The notes: generated from the sequence alone by a model not told the origin. A stretch of 35,864 nt of DNA from Lachnospiraceae bacterium (GCA_015056795.1 SVFO01000038.1:1-35864), one strand, 5' to 3'. Counted from the stretch's first letter, positions 24,588 to 32,345 are shown. A program made the numbers and translations.

Positions 24588-25358
24588 TTATCTCCAAAAA
24601 GCATATTGACCTACACTCGATCTATCCAGTAAGAAAAGCAAAACCACATATATGCCTAAAACCAAAATGGCGGCGTACTCCTTAAACCCAAATTCTACTT
24701 TTATAAGACAATATCGTTTATTCTCTCTCTCCATGCCTCTCGTCGTTCCTGATGCTGCGAGTTCATCAGAAACTTTTAGGCATCTCATAAGAAGAGGTAC
24801 CAAAATATATTCAACAGTCGTGAATGGGTGCATAATAACTTTAAGGAATGTGTCATTCACTCCACGTATCTTCATCGTATTTCTGATCATCTTATATTCA
24901 ATGCCAAGAGTGGGTATATATCTGAACATAACGACAAAAGGAATGATTACCGTAAGCGGCATGCCCGCTCTCTCCAAAGCTACCGTCAGTTCGTCCATAT
25001 ATGTGCTCTTTAATACCCATCTCGCTAAAGTTATGATCGGTATCATCTTTAGTATCGTCACACCAAAAATTCCCATTAAGAGGCTGACTACAGGAACGGA
25101 AACATACTGAAGACAGGTATTCAGGTAAGAGATCACAATATAAAATGCCAGCATTTTGATTCCCCATCTTGACGCACTTCCGAAGCAAACAAAAATGGTT
25201 ACGCCAAGCATAAGCATTAGGTACGGAATGTCTCCATTGATAAAAAAGCTGATTAATCCCAATATCATTAACATGATCAGCTTACATCTAGGATCCAATC
25301 GCGCAGTGCCATGAAATGACACTGCATTTATCTTTTCTCTGACAGTCATCTTCCTCAT
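24588..25358 (-). CDS. ECF transporter T component (CbiQ/EcfT family), module 2
   Basis: A 256-residue membrane protein. The N-terminal ARLDPRCKLIMLMILG is a classic CbiQ start (LDPR followed by the first helix). The coupling region includes MFRYIPTLGIEY, IRNTMKIRG and the signature KVSDELAASGTTRGM. It follows the S-component gene by 91 bases that contain a 10-bp hairpin and precedes the ATPase gene closely. Unlike the module 1 T component it keeps the full N-terminal CbiQ segment. Confidence 0.9.
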   Translation of the reverse strand: MRKMTVREKINAVSFHGTARLDPRCKLIMLMILGLISFFINGDIPYLMLMLGVTIFVCFGSASRWGIKMLAFYIVISYLNTCLQYVSVPVVSLLMGIFGVTILKMIPIITLARWVLKSTYMDELTVALERAGMPLTVIIPFVVMFRYIPTLGIEYKMIRNTMKIRGVNDTFLKVIMHPFTTVEYILVPLLMRCLKVSDELAASGTTRGMERENKRYCLIKVEFGFKEYAAILVLGIYVVLLFLLDRSSVGQYAFWR

Positions 25359-25373
25359 ACAACTCCATGAACA

Positions 25374-25403
25374 AAAGGCTGATCCTCGAAAGCATCAGCC
25401 TTT
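25374..25403 (-). other. intercistronic hairpin between S and T genes of module 2
   Basis: AAAGGCTGAT (25374-25383) pairs perfectly with ATCAGCCTTT (25394-25403) across a 10-base loop. On the minus strand it is followed by TTGTT, so it could act as a weak attenuator or an RNA processing or stability element within the operon. Confidence 0.55.
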
Positions 25404-25449
25404 CAATGTTTGTTTCACTATATTTCAATCAAAATGATTCCAGCCTAAG

Positions 25450-26046
25450 CTACACAAGTCCAGCTTTCACAAAATGCTTCTTTAACACTTTGAGACCAAT
25501 CAACCCACCGATCAAACCACAAACAAAACCTGTAACAATAATGATTGTAAGCATAGGCCATTCCGTCATCTTGATCAAGCCATCAACATATTCTTGAGAA
25601 ATACCATTTTTGAGGGTCAGCTCCATAAAAGCATCCCTAAAGATTTTCATGGGCGAGATCGCTCCGAACGTAAAAATACCGCTGAATACGGAATATGCTG
25701 CAATCATTTTTTTCGTGGAAATCTTCTTGTTTCCGATAATCAGGAAATCTGCCAAAAGGCCTCCCACGATTAGTCCTGTTCCGACCGTCCAAAAGGCGCC
25801 TACAAGGAATGTCAATAATCCCTGAATGATTCCAGCGATAGACATGGCACCACGCTTAGGCACTTTTGCCAAAAGAAGCATCATTACAATACCATTAAAA
25901 ATTGATACTGCTGCTGGATAAAAAACATTAGTTACAGGTCCCGCTAAACTCATGGCAATACTAACAATCATATAGATGACAAACATCAGTGCCGTAAGTG
26001 CACCAGTAAGAATCAAGTCTTTTCCGCCAAGTTTTGTGTTTTTCAT
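25450..26046 (-). CDS. MptD (Trep_Strep) family ECF S component, module 2
   Basis: A 198-residue hydrophobic protein with about six helices. KNTKLGGKDLILTGALTALM forms the N-terminus, PVTNVFYPAAVSIFNGIVMM the second region, and the end is GGLIGLKVLKKHFVKAGLV, close to LGYLLMKKHFSPAGIVE at the end of the module 1 S component. This shared C-terminal pattern (KKHF-x-x-AG) shows they are paralogues. It lies 48 bases after ABC pair 2 on the same strand, with GGAGG before the ATG, so pair 2 and the ECF importer appear to form one operon. Confidence 0.8.
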   Translation of the reverse strand: MKNTKLGGKDLILTGALTALMFVIYMIVSIAMSLAGPVTNVFYPAAVSIFNGIVMMLLLAKVPKRGAMSIAGIIQGLLTFLVGAFWTVGTGLIVGGLLADFLIIGNKKISTKKMIAAYSVFSGIFTFGAISPMKIFRDAFMELTLKNGISQEYVDGLIKMTEWPMLTIIIVTGFVCGLIGGLIGLKVLKKHFVKAGLV

Positions 26047-26094
26047 TTTTCATGTCCTCCGAAATCTTATTATTCTTGTATTATCGCATCGTAC

Positions 26095-27828
26095 TTAAGA
26101 AGCCTGCAATGAAACCATACGTGCATAGGTTCCTTCCATGTCCATTAGGGATGCATGATTACCGCGTTCTATGATCTCACCATTCGAAACCACGAGAATC
26201 TGATCTGCGTCCTTTATGGTCTTAAGTCTGTGTGCGATCACAAGAAGCGTCTTGTCCTTGCAAAGCTCCGAAATTGCCTCTTGAATTGCTCTCTCATTGT
26301 CGGCATCCACGCTTGCGGTAGCCTCGTCAAGAATGACGATGGGCGCATCCTTCAAGATACATCTGGCAATGGATATTCTCTGCTTTTCACCACCGGAAAG
26401 GGATGCGCCGCCCTCGCCGATTACGGTGTCAAATCCGTCGGGAAGCTGCATGATAAAGTCATAGCACCTTGCCTTCTTTGCCGCCTCTTCTACCTCTTCT
26501 CTCGTCGCATTCGGCCTTCCTATGGCGATATTGTTATAGACCGTATCTTGGAAAAGATATACTCTCTGGAACACCATGCTGATCTGATCCATCAGGCTCC
26601 CAAGGGATACCTCTCGAATATCTTCTCCTTTCACGAGGATTCGCCCGTTCTTCACGTCCCAAAACCTCGCCAGCAGCGATGCTATGGTCGACTTACCTCC
26701 ACCTGACGGTCCCACAAGTGCCGTCATCTGACCTTTCTTTACTGAAAACGAAACATCTTTCAGCACGTCCTTTTCAGTATAACCGAATGTGACGTGGTCA
26801 TATTCTATCTCATCCATCTCAGCCCCGAAATTTGAGACATTCTGCAACAGCTTTGTTCCTTCGTCCCTTAACTCCTCAGCTGCAAATACTTCCTCAATCC
26901 TGTCGAGGCTCGCGCTCGTTACCGTAAGCCTTGCCATCTGGCCGTAATAACTCTTGATCGAAACAAACAGATCAAAAAGGAACAGTGCCATGCCAACCAT
27001 ATAAATGTCAGAAATCTCACCGTTTTGGAAGAGGTATGCGCACAGTGCCAGTACCAACGAAGTACCAATGCCAAATGTCAGATAAAGCGCTCGCGCCCAG
27101 GGACTATATGCAATCTCGAAATCAATGCTTTCCTTACAGCTCTTTACGAATTCGTCCGTCAATCTCTTGGATTTTTCGCCGAGCATGTTGTAGGACTTGA
27201 TGATACCAATTCCTTCTGCGAAATCCAGTACCTCCTCTGTCAATGATTCAGAACACTCCTGCTTGATCACGGAATGCTTCATCGTCGTACGAAGCATGAG
27301 ATTTCCGACCAAAATGAACATTGCAACAATGAAAAGACACAAGAAGCCAAGCCTTACATCCATCACGAACATCATGGCTGTCATGAGCGCCTGGGAAATA
27401 ATGAACGTCACAAGTTCGGATAATACGCCCATACAGTTCTCTTCGATGAAAACCATGTCCGTGGCAAGAACGGAACTGATCTTTCCGATATTTCCCTCGG
27501 TAAAATATCCCATTGGAAGCTTTCTTAAGTGATCTCCAAGTCGGATGCGCATATCAGCAAATACCTTGTATCCAGTTGCTGATTGTAATACGTTCGTGGC
27601 GTGTTCAAACACTGTCTGCAAAATAACGCTGGCGAGAACCGCAATACCAAGCAAGATACATCTCGGTTTATCCATCTCCCCTTCCATAAACCAACTAATG
27701 CATAAAAAGCAAAGAATTAAAGGTGCCTTCATCATGATGCCCTTCAAGAAGGCCGTTACGTAAGAGGCACGGATTCTACCCTTGTACTTTCCAGTGATCC
27801 CGATCAATCTATGTAATATTTTTAACAT
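26095..27828 (-). CDS. ABC transporter half, exporter fold, B-type subunit of pair 2 (IrtB/YbtQ-like)
   Basis: A 577-residue subunit. The membrane domain covers about residues 20-305. ATPase: Walker A GPSGGGKST 373-381, Q-loop VFQRVYLF 419-426, signature LSGGEKQ 477-483, Walker B IVILDEA 497-503, D-loop SVDADNE 506-512, switch His 533. All active residues are present. It starts four bases after the A-subunit stop, with GGGAGG before the ATG. Next to it lies the S-T-ATPase set of ECF module 2. The same A-then-B order and this neighbourhood point to one uptake route built from an IrtAB-like pair and an ECF importer. Confidence 0.82.
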   Translation of the reverse strand: MLKILHRLIGITGKYKGRIRASYVTAFLKGIMMKAPLILCFLCISWFMEGEMDKPRCILLGIAVLASVILQTVFEHATNVLQSATGYKVFADMRIRLGDHLRKLPMGYFTEGNIGKISSVLATDMVFIEENCMGVLSELVTFIISQALMTAMMFVMDVRLGFLCLFIVAMFILVGNLMLRTTMKHSVIKQECSESLTEEVLDFAEGIGIIKSYNMLGEKSKRLTDEFVKSCKESIDFEIAYSPWARALYLTFGIGTSLVLALCAYLFQNGEISDIYMVGMALFLFDLFVSIKSYYGQMARLTVTSASLDRIEEVFAAEELRDEGTKLLQNVSNFGAEMDEIEYDHVTFGYTEKDVLKDVSFSVKKGQMTALVGPSGGGKSTIASLLARFWDVKNGRILVKGEDIREVSLGSLMDQISMVFQRVYLFQDTVYNNIAIGRPNATREEVEEAAKKARCYDFIMQLPDGFDTVIGEGGASLSGGEKQRISIARCILKDAPIVILDEATASVDADNERAIQEAISELCKDKTLLVIAHRLKTIKDADQILVVSNGEIIERGNHASLMDMEGTYARMVSLQAS

Positions 27829-27832
27829 GATC

Positions 27833-29566
27833 TTACGCCTCCCTTACTTTCCAAGTACTCGCAGATACCGATGCGTCCCACAATTTCTTGTACTCAGGGC
27901 ACGCTTCCAACAGCTTGTCGTGTGTATCAGCCGCAATGCACGTGCCTTCCTTCATCACGCAAATCTTATCTGCATTCTTGATGGTCGAAAGTCTGTGGGC
28001 GATCACGAGCACGGTCTTGTCCTTTACGATCTCGTCCAGTGCCGCATTCATCTTCTCCTCGTTCTCAGGATCCATAAACGCCGTTGCTTCATCCAAAACA
28101 ATGATGGGGGCGTTCTTCAAGATTGCTCTCGCGAGGGAAATTCTCTGTCTTTCTCCTCCGGATAATTGCTTACCGCCATCACCCGCCTGCGTTTCAATGC
28201 CATTAGGAAACCTTTCCAAGAATTCGTTACACTGTGCTCTCCTTGCCGCTTCCAGCACTTCCTCTTTTGAAGCGTTTGGCTTTCCAATCAAAATGTTTTC
28301 ATACAAGGTAGTGTTAAACAAAAACTGTTCTTGTGATACAAAAGCCACTTGATCGTTCAGCGCCTGTAGGGACATGTCCGTAATGTCCTGTCCGCCGATT
28401 GATATGCTTCCAGAATTCAGATCATAATAATGTACCAAGAGCTTTGCCAGCGTTGACTTTCCGCTTCCGGATTCTCCCACAAGCGCCGTCGTTGTTCCTT
28501 GCTTCAGCGAAAGATTCACGCCATGCAAAACCTCCGCATCCTCATAACCAAAGTGAACGTTCTTGAACTCAACATCGAGATTCTTACCCTGAAATCCTGC
28601 CGTGCCTTCTTTCAGCGGCGGATGTTCCATCATTTTCTCAAGCTCTGCGATCTTATAGTCAAGTTGCGGGAATTTCCCGGCGAAATTCAAGGCCTTCAAA
28701 ACTGACGGTCCCACCGCAAAGGACATGCAGAACACAAGCACCATCTTGTCCAGTGCGATTGTGCCGCCAAGTACCATCATAGATCCAACAGGCAGCATCA
28801 AAAGCACTAGGCAGGGTAACACGCTCGCATAGATTGCCATCCACGGCCAGCATACCTTGTACCAATCAAGCGTGAAATCGCGATAACTTCTTACCGTATC
28901 GCCGAAGCGCTTATAAGAATCTCCGTCCTTGTTAAAGACCTTTACGACCTCCATACCATTGACATACTCAATGATCGTGTTATTCATCTTTGCCGCAGAT
29001 TCATAGTAAGCATTCATCTTTTCCATACCGGATTTCATCATCATGCCCATGGCAAACATTCCGATCACCAGCGGAACAAGCGATAAAAGTCCAAGCCTCC
29101 AATCAAAAACAAACATGAGCACGATGATCAGTATAGGAATTGCAATATTCGCGATACCTTCTGGAATGGCATGTGCCAAAAGAAGTTCTACTTGATCAAT
29201 GTCATCCGTAAAAACTTTTTTAATTCGTCCGGTACCAAGTTCATTGATATTTCCCAGGGGTTGTTTTTCAAGTTTTGCCTTTAGCGATACTCTAAGATTT
29301 TTCAGCGTATTGTACGCGCTAATGTGAGAAAACTCAAGTCCCTTTACGTAGGCGAGCGAAAAGATGATCTCACATACGGCAATTAGTACAACCCTAAGCA
29401 GAATAAACGGTGCGTCAATACTCTCTCCTCGTGTCAGCGGCGCGATGATCTGATACATAAAAAAGTACGGCGCCACATTGGCGATAATGCCTATGCACAT
29501 CAGGATTGTTGCCCATATGGTGTACTTTTTGTACTCCCCGATGTAGGGTTTCACTCTCTTAAACAT
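27833..29566 (-). CDS. ABC transporter half, exporter fold, A-type subunit of pair 2 (IrtA/YbtP-like)
   Basis: A 577-residue subunit. Membrane domain about 15-300 with AHAIPEG at 131-137. ATPase: Walker A GESGSGKST 364-372, Q-loop VSQEQFLF 410-417 (Ser in place of the usual Phe), signature LSGGERQ 468-474, Walker B IIVLDEA 488-494, D-loop ATAFMDPENE 494-503. GGAGG lies nine bases before the ATG. It is the first gene of the module 2 operon and has a GTTAG-N6-CTAAC motif 29 bases upstream of the start. Confidence 0.82.
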   Translation of the reverse strand: MFKRVKPYIGEYKKYTIWATILMCIGIIANVAPYFFMYQIIAPLTRGESIDAPFILLRVVLIAVCEIIFSLAYVKGLEFSHISAYNTLKNLRVSLKAKLEKQPLGNINELGTGRIKKVFTDDIDQVELLLAHAIPEGIANIAIPILIIVLMFVFDWRLGLLSLVPLVIGMFAMGMMMKSGMEKMNAYYESAAKMNNTIIEYVNGMEVVKVFNKDGDSYKRFGDTVRSYRDFTLDWYKVCWPWMAIYASVLPCLVLLMLPVGSMMVLGGTIALDKMVLVFCMSFAVGPSVLKALNFAGKFPQLDYKIAELEKMMEHPPLKEGTAGFQGKNLDVEFKNVHFGYEDAEVLHGVNLSLKQGTTTALVGESGSGKSTLAKLLVHYYDLNSGSISIGGQDITDMSLQALNDQVAFVSQEQFLFNTTLYENILIGKPNASKEEVLEAARRAQCNEFLERFPNGIETQAGDGGKQLSGGERQRISLARAILKNAPIIVLDEATAFMDPENEEKMNAALDEIVKDKTVLVIAHRLSTIKNADKICVMKEGTCIAADTHDKLLEACPEYKKLWDASVSASTWKVREA

Positions 29567-29594
29567 TTTTCGTGTCCTCCGTTATGCGAGCCAT

Positions 29595-29612
29595 GGTTAG
29601 TTTGTTCTAACC
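29595..29612. promoter_or_regulatory. GTTAG-N6-CTAAC operator before ABC pair 2
   Basis: GGTTAG-TTTGTT-CTAACC has 6-bp arms and the same spacing as the operators at 18028 and 20846. Unlike those sites, no TTGACA box lies at the right distance on the minus strand, so the promoter it serves is unclear. Confidence 0.65.
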
Positions 29613-29625
29613 TCTGCCCGTTTTT

Positions 29626-29647
29626 TTAGCCGTCATTTGACGGCTAA
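29626..29647. repeat. 22-bp perfect palindrome between TetR and ABC pair 2
   Basis: TTAGCCGTCA and TGACGGCTAA surround TT. On the minus strand the hairpin is followed by A residues rather than T, so it is not a standard terminator for the TetR gene. It could be an operator, an RNA hairpin, or a terminator for weak plus-strand transcription (TATTTTAATT follows). Confidence 0.5.
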
Positions 29648-29651
29648 TATT

Positions 29652-30266
29652 TTAATTCATATCAAACGCCTTGGTCCAGTCATAGAATCTGCACATAACC
29701 TTACAATGCGCTTCAATCTCTTTCCAGGTCATTTTATGGACAAACGGTTCATAGATTGCAGTCCAAAATGAAGTGCACAGGACATGCATCTCCTCCCTTG
29801 AAATATTAGCTTGTGCCAGCCCACGTTTTTTCGCTTCGAGATAATATTGCATATAGGCCTTGGTCATACGAAGTGCAAAATCATGTCCATAATTTTCATA
29901 AGCGGTTCCAGCTGATTTTTCCAGTAACAGAACGAAATCGCTTCGAATCTTCCAAAGCATCCGAAACAAATCTAACATGAATCTTTCGTTCATGATCCAT
30001 GTCTCTCGGACTTCCTTATCAGTCATGCTAGAGAACTCCAATTGCGTACGCAATGACACAAAATCATCAAGGGTATCAGCAGTATCCTTCACCACTGCGC
30101 AGAACAGCTCCTCTTTCCCCTTATATCGCTTATATACCGCTCCCGTGGTAACACCCGCATTGTCACAGATTGTTTTCAGTTCAGCCTTTAAGAATCCATG
30201 CTCCATGAATTCCTTGCGAGCACTTTCCAGCAATCGCGGATCTATGCTTTCATCTCGTACCGACAT
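29652..30266 (-). CDS. TetR-family regulator of ABC pair 2
   Basis: A 204-residue regulator. Helix-turn-helix at about 26-46 (AELKTICDNAGVTTGAVYKRY) followed by KGKEELFCAVV. The ligand domain has SAGTAYENYGHDFA and EEMHVLCTSFWTAIYEPFVHK, words shared with the TetR of pair 1, so they are paralogues. AAAGGA precedes the ATG at 30266; a farther in-frame start at 30299 lies inside the operator palindrome and is unlikely. Its own promoter carries a 23-bp palindrome at the transcription start, fitting autorepression. Confidence 0.84.
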   Translation of the reverse strand: MSVRDESIDPRLLESARKEFMEHGFLKAELKTICDNAGVTTGAVYKRYKGKEELFCAVVKDTADTLDDFVSLRTQLEFSSMTDKEVRETWIMNERFMLDLFRMLWKIRSDFVLLLEKSAGTAYENYGHDFALRMTKAYMQYYLEAKKRGLAQANISREEMHVLCTSFWTAIYEPFVHKMTWKEIEAHCKVMCRFYDWTKAFDMN

Positions 30267-30285
30267 ATTTTTCCTTTCTCCGCAA

Positions 30286-30308
30286 TACCGATAATCCATT
30301 TATCGGTA
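30286..30308 (-). promoter_or_regulatory. 23-bp palindromic operator of TetR 29652
   Basis: TACCGATAA (30286-30294) and TTATCGGTA (30300-30308) are perfect 9-bp arms around five bases. It begins four bases downstream of the -10 box and covers the expected start of transcription. A single ACCGATAA half-site also lies at 18020-18027, touching the exporter/ECF-1 operator. Confidence 0.75.
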
Positions 30309-30311
30309 ATT

Positions 30312-30340
30312 ATATTATCAGCTTTGCATTCATCTGTCAA
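30312..30340 (-). promoter_or_regulatory. promoter of TetR 29652
   Basis: TTGACA (30335-30340), a 17-base spacer and TAATAT (30312-30317) on the minus strand, directly before the palindromic operator. Confidence 0.87.
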
Positions 30341-30427
30341 GCTTTATTTTCTCTCACTAGATCATACATAAAACTCTTCTCTCCAAGCGTTCTTGTATTT
30401 ACAAGCGTCATTCCTATATGTTCATAT

Positions 30428-30862
30428 TTGTCCTTCTTAAGCTTGGCATCCGTTGATACAATCACAGGCAGGATTCATGAGCGAACTCGTGCTAAGGCGA
30501 AACTCCAATCTTATCTGAATGATTCCGGCAAACTAACAAGGGATTCCCTGCGCGACTACCTAAAATGGTTGTCAGCAGAAAACCCCAATGTGTTCGCATT
30601 CCTATCCGAAATAGAAAAGAAACGCTTAATCTCCTCTTGGTCAGAAAAGTATATTGAAGACAAAGATAATGACCGCAAGACCATGCATATGCTCATTTCA
30701 TTACTTGAATGCCCTGCGGAAAATCCCGGCTGGATGCTTGCCTGCAACTATATGAAACTCATAGCCGTCTGTCTCGCCACAAAGAATGTCTTTATCAAAG
30801 AGAACTATCATGCCATGATCGATTCCCTGATTGGACAAATTGTGGATTTACTGTGCAATTAA
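30428..30862 (+). pseudogene. TetR-family regulator lacking its DNA-binding domain
   Basis: The readable frame (up to 144 residues) matches the C-terminal two thirds of TetR 18182. HERTRAKAKLQSYLNDSGKL aligns with HKREQSKAMLSELTKDGKL, and NVFAFLSEIEKKRLISSW with NIFEYLNESEIAQLKARW; the match continues to the end. The sequence before HERTRAK (residues 1-16 and the open frame upstream to about 30356) has no helix-turn-helix, so some 75 residues are missing. The only start is a TTG without a ribosome binding site. Likely a decayed gene; a short inhibitor of paralogues is a remote option. Its stop lies five bases from the convergent hydrolase stop. Confidence 0.75.
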
Positions 30863-30867
30863 GCAAC

Positions 30868-31782
30868 CTATAAGGCCTTTACCCACTCAATAATCTCCTT
30901 CTCAGATTGCTCAAAATAGGAGAGATTTTCTTTCCGATACCTGCCGAATGTCTTATACATAAGACCAATGAGCGGAATCATGCGATACAATTTCTTCTCG
31001 CGTTCCCTGTTTGGCATAAGTCCATTCAAATGGCTTCCGTGAGGATATACAATCACCTTGACGTCCTTATCATAGCCCTTGTCCTTAAGATCTTTTTCAA
31101 TCACCTTGATGGAGTATTCCGCAGGCCATGCCTCATCCTCGTCTCCGGCAATCAGTAAAACTCTCGCTGATGTTTTTTCAACATGTAGCTTTGCCGCGTT
31201 TACCTTATCTATGTCTGTATATGCATCATGATAGGCAACCCACATGCCCGTGACTTTGCATTTTGCATCCGGATGTCTTTGATATTTTCCAGCTTTGACC
31301 TTTGAAAAATCAGCGGTGACAAAAGGAATGTCCTTCCCTTTCCAAGTTGCCACACTTCTGCCTGTCATGGTCTTTTTATCCTTCAGCGTTCCCTCAAAAG
31401 GTACGTGCGTAGGACTTACCATGATCAGATTTTCAAAACCGCCTATATACTGTGCTGCAAGCACCGCAAAGATCGATCCCATGGATTGCCCATAGATGCT
31501 AATATGCTGTATTCCGTTCTGTTCTCGCAGGAATCTGACTGCGGGCAGAAACATGTCTACCGGAATCTGATTTGGTGAATTAGGCAGTCCCTCAGCTCCA
31601 AACAAAGAGACGGAAAGCCCCGTGATTCCATAATCCGCAAATCTCTCTGCAAACTTTATGCCTGGAAGTAAACTCTGCTCACCACCCATGACAATGATTA
31701 CAGCCCTGTCACTTCCAGTATCAGGCTCTGCCATGTGTCCTACAAAGCCGTGTTCTTTTATGTTAAAATCTTTGTACTTCAC
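30868..31782 (-). CDS. alpha/beta hydrolase with BAAT-like C-terminal domain (copy 2)
   Basis: A 304-residue predicted cytosolic enzyme. Nucleophile elbow IYGQSMGSIF (Ser near residue 100), acid VLLIAGDEDEAWPAE (about 208-222), histidine YPHGSHLNG (about 245-253). It resembles the hydrolase at 18722-19684 in layout and in the acid motif, and like it faces a convergent TetR gene. The start is GTG at 31782 with AGGAG nine bases upstream. Upstream on the same strand lies the relic of an ECF importer and then the promoter at 32317-32345, which may now express this gene. The substrate is unknown; an acyl ester or thioester is a family-level guess. Confidence 0.72.
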   Translation of the reverse strand: MKYKDFNIKEHGFVGHMAEPDTGSDRAVIIVMGGEQSLLPGIKFAERFADYGITGLSVSLFGAEGLPNSPNQIPVDMFLPAVRFLREQNGIQHISIYGQSMGSIFAVLAAQYIGGFENLIMVSPTHVPFEGTLKDKKTMTGRSVATWKGKDIPFVTADFSKVKAGKYQRHPDAKCKVTGMWVAYHDAYTDIDKVNAAKLHVEKTSARVLLIAGDEDEAWPAEYSIKVIEKDLKDKGYDKDVKVIVYPHGSHLNGLMPNREREKKLYRMIPLIGLMYKTFGRYRKENLSYFEQSEKEIIEWVKAL

Positions 31783-31812
31783 AATGGCTCGCTCCTAACT
31801 CTCTTACCTCTG

Positions 31813-32139
31813 TTAATGCGACTCAACCCGCCTCAAATACCCTGCTCTTCCGTTTTCAATACACAGCACGTAATCACAGCACAGTTCGATCAGTTCCGGA
31901 TCATGCGTTTCTGTCCGCCGGATAACGCCATTGGATGCTTTTCTTGGAACTCCAATATGCCGAGGCTATCAAGAATCTGATCACAGCGTTTCTTATCTTC
32001 TTTTCTCCATCGAAAGCAATACTTCCGCTTCCACACTATCCGTAAACAGCTGATGGTTGACATCTTGCCTGACCATATAGCAGATTTTTAAACGCTCTTT
32101 CCCCTGATACTCATTGCCATCCGTTTCGATGATCCCGTT
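31813..32139 (-). pseudogene. relic of an ECF double ATPase, C-terminal half
   Basis: Three fragments in shifting frames match the second ATPase domain of the ECF ATPases. The first reads KERLKICYMVRQDVNHQLF then TDSVEAEVLL, the counterpart of KRRKLSYLVMQDADYQLF in module 2. After a frameshift near 32002, EFQEKHPMALSGGQKR carries the ABC signature. It then jumps, with loss of Walker B, to HDPELIELCCDYVLCIENG, the end of the domain. Walker A and all of domain 1 are gone. The protein cannot work. It lies between the S-component relic and hydrolase copy 2. Confidence 0.85.
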
Positions 32140-32158
32140 ACAAACATGATGATTGCAA

Positions 32159-32290
32159 TCAGGCCAGCGGCAGCATCACCACGTAAGCCACCACGATATA
32201 GGGATGAATATATCCCAGCATGCCGAATGCAAATTCTACTACATACCAAATTGCCGTAAAAATACCGATAGAAATACAATCCGCATCATT
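32159..32290 (-). pseudogene. relic of an MptD-family S component, N-terminal part
   Basis: In one frame the minus strand encodes CISIGIFTAIWYVVEFAFG followed by MLGYIHPYIVVAYVVMLPLA and a stop. The first helix and the second region fit the start of an MptD-type S component. No in-frame start codon or ribosome binding site remains upstream, and the rest of the S gene and the whole T gene are deleted. With the adjoining ATPase relic it marks a third ECF importer that has decayed. Confidence 0.68.
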
Positions 32291-32291
32291 G

Positions 32292-32307
32292 GTTAGACCA
32301 TTCTAAC
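32292..32307. promoter_or_regulatory. GTTAG-N6-CTAAC operator before the ECF relic
   Basis: GTTAG-ACCATT-CTAAC, with arms that extend to GTTAGA/TCTAAC. It starts ten bases downstream of the -10 box of the minus-strand promoter at 32317-32345, so bound repressor would block early transcription. It is the fourth copy of the motif in the window. Confidence 0.72.
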
Positions 32308-32316
32308 TATCATGCT

Positions 32317-32345
32317 AATATACACTAACTCATGGAATTTGTCAA
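32317..32345 (-). promoter_or_regulatory. promoter reading into the ECF relic and hydrolase copy 2
   Basis: TTGACA (32340-32345), a 17-base spacer and TATATT (32317-32322) on the minus strand. No intact gene follows until hydrolase copy 2 at 31782, about 530 bases on. Confidence 0.8.

Noticed and set aside
29626..29647. Terminator for TetR 29652
   Set aside because: On the coding strand the hairpin is followed by A residues, not T.
32088..32279. 63-residue minus-strand protein (MYFYRYFYG start)
   Set aside because: It is the wrong frame over the S-component relic; the neighbouring frame gives the membrane-helix sequence that fits the MptD family.
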